Source: Thermoanaerobaculia bacterium
Lineage (GTDB): Bacteria > Acidobacteriota > Thermoanaerobaculia > Multivoradales > JAIOJS01
NCBI GenBank assembly: GCA_019911795.1
Contig: JAIOJS010000153.1
Span: 1 to 34,264, forward strand
Direction of reading: 5' to 3'
DNA: 34,264 nt
Numbering within the stretch: the stretch's first letter is position 1; every line of letters begins with the position of its first letter. The translations under genes were made by a program, and so were the position numbers. The notes under the pieces are model-generated. The model saw only the letters and a program-made list of their open reading frames with translations, did no database searches and was not told the DNA's origin. Below, in pieces: positions 23,299 through 29,836 of the stretch.

Positions 23299-24190
23299 GG
23301 GAAGGCATCTTCCCCGAAGGCGGTGAGGGCGGCAAGGGATTGTGGCGACTCTGCCACAGGACAACCCTCTCGATGCCGGCGTAGTCCACGACCACTCGGA
23401 CCGGACGGAGGTCGTAGGTGGAGGCGAGGGCGGTGAGTTCCTCGAGTTGACCACGACCTATCTCGGTAACCAAGGGAACCTGTGATGCTCGTTCCGAGAT
23501 GGCGGCGAAGAGGCTCGAGTAGTCGGCTAGTCCACCCTCTTCGGCGAAGAGGGCCTCGGAGGGTTCGAAGGCGGCGACCTCGGGTTGGAACTCGCTGGGT
23601 TGCGAGCGGTCGATATAGGGCGGATTGCAGACGACGAGGTCGAACTCCCGGAGTCGAAGGGCGCGGTCCCAATCGGAGGCGATCAGATGGGCACGCTCCC
23701 CTACTCCGAGATTTCGGCGATTCCTCCAAGCTACGGCGAGAGCTCCGAGTGATCGGTCGACCGCCCACACACGAGAGCGGGGAATCTCGGCCACCAGGGT
23801 TAGGGCGATGCATCCCGAGCCGACGCCCAGGTCGAGGATCCGCGGCGCTGTCGGCAAGTCGAGTTCGAGGACCAAAGAGATTAGATGCTCTGTTTCGGGG
23901 CGAGGCACCAGAACTCGCGAGTCGACCTCGAAGGATCGTCCGTAGAACTCTCGCCGGCCCAGAATGTAAGCGCTGGGCTCGCCCTCTGCACGGCGTCGGA
24001 CGACCTCGTCGAATCGTTCGCGGGCCTCCGCGGGGACGGTCCTCTCGTCATGGGCGATCAGCTGAGCCTCGGTGGCCCCCAGCACGTGAGCCAGGAGGAG
24101 CCGGGCTTCCCGAGCTGGGGTCGGTATCCAGGTCGCCTTGAGCCTGGCTCGGGCGTCCTTCAGGAGATCAGCGACGGTCGGCGCGGTCAG
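23291..24190 (-). CDS. prmC: Release factor glutamine methyltransferase PrmC
   Basis: N5-methylates the glutamine of the GGQ motif of peptide release factors with S-adenosylmethionine; its substrate RF1 is encoded directly upstream. The 299-residue product has the N-terminal helical domain (TVADLLKDARARL, then PAREARLLLAHVLG) and the SAM motif LDLGVGSGCIAL (119-130). The active-site NPPY is at 189-192. No ATG, GTG or TTG is available at the right place. The N-terminal domain requires a start near the prfA stop, where CTG 24190-24188 overlaps TGA (CTGA) with GGAG four bases before it. A CTG start is therefore proposed. Later GTG codons would remove conserved helices. Confidence 0.93.
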   Translation of the reverse strand: MTAPTVADLLKDARARLKATWIPTPAREARLLLAHVLGATEAQLIAHDERTVPAEARERFDEVVRRRAEGEPSAYILGRREFYGRSFEVDSRVLVPRPETEHLISLVLELDLPTAPRILDLGVGSGCIALTLVAEIPRSRVWAVDRSLGALAVAWRNRRNLGVGERAHLIASDWDRALRLREFDLVVCNPPYIDRSQPSEFQPEVAAFEPSEALFAEEGGLADYSSLFAAISERASQVPLVTEIGRGQLEELTALASTYDLRPVRVVVDYAGIERVVLWQSRHNPLPPSPPSGKMPSHG

Positions 24191-25266
24191 TGCTCTCCGA
24201 CCTCTTGGGCCATTAGCTGGGCTTGGAAGTGTGCGCTCAACGGTTCGACTAACGCTTCGATCTGCCCGGCCAGCACCGACTCGAGTTGGTGGACGGTGAC
24301 TCCGATACGGTGGTCGGTGACCCGATTCTGGGGGAAGTTGTAGGTGCGAATCTTCTCCGAACGATCGCCACTGCCGACCATCTTGCGCCGTTCCTCGGCC
24401 TGGGCGTTGTGGGCTCGGTCCTGCTCGATCTCGAGAAGTCGGGACTTGAGGACGCGAAGGGCCTTGGCCTTGTTCTTGATCTGGCTGCGCTCGTCCTGGC
24501 AGCTCACCACGAGTCCAGTCGGTATATGGGTGAGTCGCACCGCAGAGTAGGTCGTGTTGACGCCCTGACCGCCGGGTCCAGAGGAGCAAAAACGGTCGAT
24601 TCGAAGATCCTTCTCGTCGACATGGACCTCTACATCATCGGCTTCGGGAAGGATCGCTACGGTGACGGCAGAGGTATGGATACGGCCGGAGGCTTCGGTG
24701 GCCGGTACTCGTTGCACCCGGTGGACGCCCCCCTCGTACTTGAGCTTGCTGAACGCTCCTCGCCCCTCGATGATCGCCGAAACCTCCTTGATGCCGCCGA
24801 CCTCCGACTCGGACAGGTCGATGATCTCGACGCCCCAACGTTGGCCTTCGGCGTAGCGCGTATACATGCGGAAGAGCTCGGCCGCGAACAGGGTAGCTTC
24901 GTCGCCGCCAGTACCGGCGCGAATCTCGAGGACGACGTTGCGGTTGTCGTTGGGATCCTTGGGGGTCAGCCCGACCCGCAGCTCTTGAATGAGCCCTTCG
25001 CGACGCTCGGTGAGGACCTGGAACTCCTCCTCCGCCATCTCGTGGAGTTCGTCGCCGCGGCTGAGCTCGGCGACCAGGGTCCGATTGTCGGCAAGTTCCT
25101 GGTCGACCTCCTTGAGTTCCCGATAGAGACGAACGACAGAATCGAGTTCGGACAGCTTCTTGGTGGCGTCACGGTAGCGCGAGGGGTCAGAGAAGATCCC
25201 CGGATCGGCGAGGCGTGCCGTGATCTCTTCGTGATTCTTCTCGAGTTCCGCCAGCTTGTCGAACAT
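24187..25266 (-). CDS. prfA: Peptide chain release factor 1
   Basis: Recognises UAA and UAG stop codons and triggers peptide release. The 359-residue product has an N-terminal helical domain and RAGTGGDEA (116-124). The codon-recognition tripeptide is PAT (188-190), the P-x-T type that marks RF1 rather than RF2, and the catalytic GGQ is at 232-234. ATG 25266 is preceded by GGGGAGA at a good distance; an in-frame extension upstream has no family similarity. It lies 88 bases after rpmE and overlaps the prmC start, an arrangement seen in many bacteria. Confidence 0.97.
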   Translation of the reverse strand: MFDKLAELEKNHEEITARLADPGIFSDPSRYRDATKKLSELDSVVRLYRELKEVDQELADNRTLVAELSRGDELHEMAEEEFQVLTERREGLIQELRVGLTPKDPNDNRNVVLEIRAGTGGDEATLFAAELFRMYTRYAEGQRWGVEIIDLSESEVGGIKEVSAIIEGRGAFSKLKYEGGVHRVQRVPATEASGRIHTSAVTVAILPEADDVEVHVDEKDLRIDRFCSSGPGGQGVNTTYSAVRLTHIPTGLVVSCQDERSQIKNKAKALRVLKSRLLEIEQDRAHNAQAEERRKMVGSGDRSEKIRTYNFPQNRVTDHRIGVTVHQLESVLAGQIEALVEPLSAHFQAQLMAQEVGEH

Positions 25267-25304
25267 CGTACTCTCCCCGTCTTTCCTGCCTCCAGATATG
25301 CCAA

Positions 25305-25330
25305 GGCCGCTCCGGTTGATGGGAGCGGCC
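25305..25330. terminator. 9-bp hairpin between rpmE and prfA
   Basis: GGCCGCTCC (25305-25313) and GGAGCGGCC (25322-25330) pair perfectly around an 8-base loop. On the minus strand no T-run follows, so a full intrinsic terminator for rpmE is doubtful. It may attenuate or protect RNA between rpmE and prfA. On the plus strand AATTTT follows. Confidence 0.35.
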
Positions 25331-25354
25331 AATTTTCGATGCGCGGCGGAGTCG

Positions 25355-25558
25355 CTACTTCTTCATACCGTAGCGTCGCTGGAATCGCTCCACACGTCCG
25401 GCGGAGTCGATCAGCTTTTGCTTACCGGTGAAGAAGGGGTGGCACTCGTTGCAGATCTCGAGCCTGATGTCGTCCTGCGTGGAGTGGACCTCGAAGGTGT
25501 TGCCGCAAGCGCACACCGCGGTGACCAAGTGCAACTGGGGATGTATATCTGCTTTCAC
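25355..25558 (-). CDS. rpmE: 50S ribosomal protein bL31, zinc-binding form
   Basis: A 67-residue ribosomal protein that bridges the two subunits. It begins (GTG 25558) [10 protein letters not shown] and ends FQRRYGMKK. Cysteines at 16, 18, 36 and 39 (CAC, then CNEC) form the C+ zinc site, so this is the zinc-requiring form. [20 protein letters not shown] is the family signature. AGAGAGG lies about nine bases upstream of the GTG; an in-frame upstream start would add 22 residues without similarity. It is the first gene of the housekeeping run toward rsmI. Confidence 0.96.
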   Translation of the reverse strand: MKADIHPQLHLVTAVCACGNTFEVHSTQDDIRLEICNECHPFFTGKQKLIDSAGRVERFQRRYGMKK

Positions 25559-25623
25559 GGTGATTCCTCTCTGAGAGTCTCTACGGGGATGGCGACGGAG
25601 TTCGCCCTCCACCCGGATCGGCA

Positions 25624-25652
25624 ACTCTACACTGATTTCGGCTCAAAAGCAA
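25624..25652 (-). promoter_or_regulatory. Candidate sigma-70 promoter of rpmE
   Basis: On the minus strand TTGCTT (25652-25647) and TAGAGT (25629-25624) are separated by 17 bases, about 65 bases before the rpmE start. The boxes match consensus at four of six positions each. Confidence 0.4.
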
Positions 25653-25723
25653 GCTGCGATGCTGTCGCAACCACAGCCGGAGTGGTACTACGAGGTCCCG
25701 TAAGGCCTGACGATTTCATCTAT

Positions 25724-25748
25724 CTCCTACTTTCGCTGAAAGTAGGAG
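25724..25748. terminator. Perfect 11-bp hairpin after the M14 peptidase gene
   Basis: CTCCTACTTTC (25724-25734) and GAAAGTAGGAG (25738-25748) pair fully around a 3-base loop, ten bases past the peptidase stop. No T-run follows on the minus strand. It probably marks the 3' end of the sensor-regulator-peptidase transcript, as a weak or Rho-assisted terminator or an RNA-stabilising stem. Confidence 0.5.
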
Positions 25749-25758
25749 CCCTGATCCC

Positions 25759-28434
25759 TCACCACGACGGCGCCATCATCACCGCGTTCAGCAGCAAGGG
25801 CATCGTTCCACGAGTGAAGAGGCGAAAGGTGGGATCCTGGGCGAAGGTGATCACCTTGCCGTTGCCGTGCTGAGAGTAAGTGACCAGGACCGCTCCCGGG
25901 AGACGTTCCGTGGCCTCGGGCCAAGCGAACCCAGCGATGAGGGCGTGGTCGTCACGGATGGTGAGGAGATCATTCTGAGGGTCGGTGTCGGCGGCGACCC
26001 CGATCGTTCCGAGGAAGAGCCATGGGGGTGGCGACGAAAGGCCCGCCGTCAGTGGGTGGAGGGTAATCTGGGTCGCTACGAAGGCTCCGGGCACGTAGTG
26101 CAGCGGTCCGGATTCTTCGCCGCTCTCCTCTCCTTCGGGATCGGTCTCGCCCTCGGAAGAGCCGCCGTCGTCGCCCTCAGTGAGACCTACCTCTCGAGTC
26201 CAGCCGGAGGCGCTCCCGAGGGTCACCAAGACTCCACCTTGACGCACCCAGGCATCGAGGCGTTGCGCAGTTGCCTCGCCAAGGCGTGAGGAATCCCAGA
26301 TGTCGGGAAGCACGAGGCTGTCGAACTCGTTGAGTGGAAGACGCTCGAGGTGGTCCAGATCGAGGAGTGAGTAGGGGATCTCGAGGTCGCGGTCGAGGAG
26401 ATGCCAGAGCGCTCCGAGGGAGGTGTCGGAGATTCCTTCGCCGGCGATCAAGCCAATGGAGGCCGATCGAATAGCCTCGAAGCGGTCGGATCCGAGGTCG
26501 GCGCCGCGGGAGGTCCAGGAGCTGTCCACCGATATGATCTCGACCGCGGCGCCGAGTGACAGGCCAGAGAGCGTCTGGTTGAGGTCCTTGGCAACGGCTG
26601 CCGACTGATCCTCGACCGCGACCACCAAGGATCCCGGGGGAAAGTCGCGACCTCCAAGTCGGAAGGGCTCGGTGGCGAAACGGTAGTGAAGGCCGGCCCG
26701 ATCGATAGCGGCGGCGAGTCGGTAGGTTGCGATTCCGGCTGCGGGGATGATGTAGCCCACCGAAGAGGCCACCGGCGGCTGACCAAAGGGGGCCGAGTCT
26801 AGGTCGGCGGCGGCGACAGCGGTCGTCACCGGGGCCGACAGGGAGCCTTCGAGGCGCCAAACGGGGAGGTTGAAGGCGAGAGGGAGCGACCAGGCGGTCA
26901 CGTCGTAGAACTCGGGGTCGAGATCCTCTTCGACGCGGCGGCGTTGCTCGCCGACAAAGCCGCTGGGCAGTGCGGCTTCGCGCTCCATGAGTGTTTCGGC
27001 AAGGGTACCCAGAGGTTGGTTGGTCATGACCAGGTAGTCCCCCTGGGATAGGGTGATCTGTTCTGTAACGTCGGTCGCAACCCGCTGTCCCTCGATGGTT
27101 TGATCGTCAACTAGACGACGGACGCGAATCCCGTGCTCGGTCAGCGTTTCGGCCAGAGCCCGTCCTTCGGGGGCCCGCGAGGACCAGAGAAAAGTGTTCG
27201 GATGGCGGGTGGCCTCGGCGCGCCGGCGCTGCGCGAAATCCCGGACCAATCCGCGGGAGTTCGACACGGTGGTCTCGAAGGTGGCCAAGGAACTCGCCAG
27301 GTGGCGGCCGACCCGATCGGCAAGGCTCTTGCGGCGTCCGTCGGGAAACTCGATCAGGGCGCCGGCTCGGCCTCCTCCTCCGACCTCGTAGGTCATCCCC
27401 ACCGCGCCCCGGAGGGTTGGATAGGAGTCACCGTAGCCTGGGTAAAACAGGTCGAACTGCTCCTCGACGTAGTAGGTCCATCCGATGGTGTCGAAGGCTT
27501 GGGCGTTGCCACGACCGAAGGTGTCGAGCCAGGATCTGAGGTTCTCGCCGATGCGGGGATGGACCGGCTCGGCGGGGGGCGGGAAGAAGTAGCTGGACCT
27601 CGCACCCATCTCGTGGAAGTCGACGAAGACCTGGGGCTCCCAGGTGCGGAACGGGACCAGCCGCTGCCGGGTCTCGGTCTGGGTGACCCAGGCCCAGTCG
27701 CGGTTGAGGTCGACCCCGTAGTGATTGCCGCGCCCTCTCGGCCAAGACTCCTGATGCTCACGGGAGGCGGCCTGGGGATTCGACATCACCCCGCGACGAG
27801 AAGCGAATCCATGGACGTAGCGCTCTCGCCCATCGGGATTGACCAGGGGGTCGATAATCACCAAGACGTCGTCGAGCTGTTGCGCGAACTCTCCCTCTGC
27901 GGCAGCTAGGACGTAGGCGGTTGCAAGGGCGGCCTCGGCCGAGGAGGACTCGTTGCCGTGAACTCCGTAGCTGAGCCATAGAACGGCCGGGGACCTCTCC
28001 ACCAGTTGCTTCTGTTGGTCGGGCGTCAGTCCACCGGGATCGCCGAGAACCCGACGATCGGCGGCGAGGGTGTCCAATCGAGAGATATTGTCGGCACTCG
28101 ACACGAAGGCGAGAAGGAGCGGACGTCCTTCGTAGGTCTCACCGTAGGATCGGAGAGTTACACGGGGAGAGGCTTCGGCCAGGATCTCGAGGTAGTCGAC
28201 GATACGGTGATGGGGAGTGAAGTCCGCCCCCAGAGGGTAGCCGAGCACCTGGGCTGGACTGGGCAGCTGCGGGTCGAGTGGTGGCAGGGTGACACCACGA
28301 CCATCGGTGGTCGGGGCCAGCCATGGAGCGACGCTGGGGTTCGCAACACCGGGGCCGACGCCCCATGTAAGACCCAAGAACACAAAAATTAGCACGGGCG
28401 TCGACCCAGCGACGCGTGCCGGCAGTGACTTCAT
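25759..28434 (-). CDS. Secreted M14-family zinc carboxypeptidase
   Basis: An 891-residue exported metallopeptidase. A signal peptide (1-32) precedes the M14 domain (about 75-370). All zinc and catalytic residues are present: HGNE with H159 and E162, H274 in FVDFHEMG, and the catalytic glutamate E350 in MTYEVGGGG. The substrate-binding pair DLNRDW (N244 and R245, approximate numbering) is also seen. A long C-terminal part includes a segment near 690-760 (SLVLPDIWDS, then WVRQGGVLVTLG) that resembles a class I amidotransferase-like Rossmann fold and is probably non-catalytic. Start ATG 28434 has GGAGGACAGG directly before it. It is 28 bases after the response regulator, so it is cotranscribed with the two-component system. 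It would trim peptides or peptidoglycan peptides outside the cytoplasm; the substrate is unknown. Confidence 0.9.
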   Translation of the reverse strand: MKSLPARVAGSTPVLIFVFLGLTWGVGPGVANPSVAPWLAPTTDGRGVTLPPLDPQLPSPAQVLGYPLGADFTPHHRIVDYLEILAEASPRVTLRSYGETYEGRPLLLAFVSSADNISRLDTLAADRRVLGDPGGLTPDQQKQLVERSPAVLWLSYGVHGNESSSAEAALATAYVLAAAEGEFAQQLDDVLVIIDPLVNPDGRERYVHGFASRRGVMSNPQAASREHQESWPRGRGNHYGVDLNRDWAWVTQTETRQRLVPFRTWEPQVFVDFHEMGARSSYFFPPPAEPVHPRIGENLRSWLDTFGRGNAQAFDTIGWTYYVEEQFDLFYPGYGDSYPTLRGAVGMTYEVGGGGRAGALIEFPDGRRKSLADRVGRHLASSLATFETTVSNSRGLVRDFAQRRRAEATRHPNTFLWSSRAPEGRALAETLTEHGIRVRRLVDDQTIEGQRVATDVTEQITLSQGDYLVMTNQPLGTLAETLMEREAALPSGFVGEQRRRVEEDLDPEFYDVTAWSLPLAFNLPVWRLEGSLSAPVTTAVAAADLDSAPFGQPPVASSVGYIIPAAGIATYRLAAAIDRAGLHYRFATEPFRLGGRDFPPGSLVVAVEDQSAAVAKDLNQTLSGLSLGAAVEIISVDSSWTSRGADLGSDRFEAIRSASIGLIAGEGISDTSLGALWHLLDRDLEIPYSLLDLDHLERLPLNEFDSLVLPDIWDSSRLGEATAQRLDAWVRQGGVLVTLGSASGWTREVGLTEGDDGGSSEGETDPEGEESGEESGPLHYVPGAFVATQITLHPLTAGLSSPPPWLFLGTIGVAADTDPQNDLLTIRDDHALIAGFAWPEATERLPGAVLVTYSQHGNGKVITFAQDPTFRLFTRGTMPLLLNAVMMAPSW

Positions 28435-28462
28435 CCTGTCCTCCTCTAGAGGGGACATTCTA

Positions 28463-29836
28463 CTATCCGACGCTCTCCAGGGAGATGTTGAGCCGCTTCA
28501 TCATCTCGTGCAGGGTCGTCGGCTTCAGCTTGAGGAGCTCGGCCGCGTGCTTCTGGACACCGCTCGAAGACTCCAGAGCGCGGAGGATGAGGCGGCGCTC
28601 GTAGGTCTTGACCGCATCCCGGAAGGCCAAGCCGTTGGAGGGCAACTCGACGGCGGGATGGCGGAGAGTGGGACTCTTGACCTGCTCGGGGAGAAGGCTC
28701 TCATCGAGGACTTCTCCGGTGGAAAGCACAACGGCGCGCTCGACGACGTTCTCGAGCTCGCGCACGTTACCCGGCCAGTGATAGTCCATCAGGAGCTGCA
28801 TCGCCGCGGGGTCGATATCCTGAAGCGATTTCTCGTTCTCCTGCGCATAGCGCTTGAGGAAGTGATGAATGAGGAGCGGGATGTCCTCGCTACGATCACG
28901 GAGCGGAGGGAGCTTGACGGTAATCACGTTGAGGCGGTAGTAGAGATCTTCGCGGAAGCGGTTCTCCTGAACTGCGTCTTCGAGGTCAGCATTGGTCGCA
29001 GCGATGATCCGCACGTCGGCTTTGAGGGTCTCGACGCCTCCTAGCCGCATGAACTCACGCTCCTGGATCACCCGCAGGAGTTTGGATTGAGTGTCGGGCG
29101 GGACGTTCCCGATCTCGTCGAAGAAGATCGACCCACCGTTGGCGAGTTCGAACAATCCCTTCTTGGAAGAGATAGCCCCGGTGAAGGCGCCCTTGACGTG
29201 ACCGAAGAGGTTGCTCTCGAGTAGGTCGGGGGGCATGGATCCGGAGTTGACGGTGATGAAGGGACCATCTGCGCGCCGCGAGTGGTGGTGGATCGCCTTG
29301 GCTACCAGTTCCTTGCCGGTACCGCTATCGCCGAGGATCAGGATGTTGCTCTTCGACGGGGCGGCGAGCTGGATGAGTTCGAAGACCTGCTGCATCGGCT
29401 TGCTGCGTCCGATCAAGCGGTGGAAACCGTAGCGACTACGCAACTGGGCCTTGAGGGCCCGGTTTTCGGACGTCAAACGGCGCTTTTCGAGTCCCTTGCG
29501 GAGGGTGTGGAGTACTTCCTCATTCTTGAACGGTTTGGGAATGTAGTGGAAGGCGCCCAGGCGCATCGCCTCGATGGCACCCTCGATCGACGAGTACGCC
29601 GTGATCATGACGATGACCTGCTCAGGATCCACTTCGCGCACCTGGCGTAGCACCTCCATCCCCGACATTCCAGGGAGCATCATGTCGAGGAGGACGAGAT
29701 CGATCTCCTCCCGATCGAGGATGGTCAGCGCCTCCTCGCCGGTTCGGGCGGAGTGGGGGGTGTGTCCCTCGGACCTCACCAGATGGGTGAGGATGTCTTG
29801 GAGTACCTCCTCGTCATCGACGATGAGGACGTTCAA
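28463..29836 (-). CDS. Sigma-54-dependent response regulator (NtrC family)
   Basis: Activates sigma-54 promoters when phosphorylated. The 457-residue product has a receiver domain with acidic D7 and D8, phospho-acceptor D51 in LLDMMLPG, T79 and K101. The AAA+ domain has Walker A GDSGTGKE (169-176), the sigma-54 contact loop GAFTGA intact at 216-221, and Walker B IFFDEIG. A Fis-type helix-turn-helix ends the protein (KHAAELLKLKPTTLHEMMKR). The start is TTG 29836, overlapping the TGA stop of the kinase gene (TTGA), with GGGAG nearby; MNVLIVDDEE is the expected N-terminus. It is paired with the upstream sensor kinase. A sigma-54 promoter and a palindrome precede the operon, suggesting autoregulation. 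Confidence 0.95.
   Translation of the reverse strand: MNVLIVDDEEVLQDILTHLVRSEGHTPHSARTGEEALTILDREEIDLVLLDMMLPGMSGMEVLRQVREVDPEQVIVMITAYSSIEGAIEAMRLGAFHYIPKPFKNEEVLHTLRKGLEKRRLTSENRALKAQLRSRYGFHRLIGRSKPMQQVFELIQLAAPSKSNILILGDSGTGKELVAKAIHHHSRRADGPFITVNSGSMPPDLLESNLFGHVKGAFTGAISSKKGLFELANGGSIFFDEIGNVPPDTQSKLLRVIQEREFMRLGGVETLKADVRIIAATNADLEDAVQENRFREDLYYRLNVITVKLPPLRDRSEDIPLLIHHFLKRYAQENEKSLQDIDPAAMQLLMDYHWPGNVRELENVVERAVVLSTGEVLDESLLPEQVKSPTLRHPAVELPSNGLAFRDAVKTYERRLILRALESSSGVQKHAAELLKLKPTTLHEMMKRLNISLESVG

Noticed and set aside
23299-23454. N-terminal extension of murA
   Set aside because: The extra codons overlap prmC in another frame and lack family similarity; ATG 23298 starts the conserved MDKFKITG.
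24191-24589. N-terminal extension of prmC into prfA
   Set aside because: The extension is a frame-shifted reading of prfA and is rich in Arg and Pro, with no PrmC similarity.
24286-25431. Plus-strand open frame of 381 codons opposite prfA
   Set aside because: It mirrors the RF1 coding sequence with its GGQ and PAT motifs and shows no similarity of its own.
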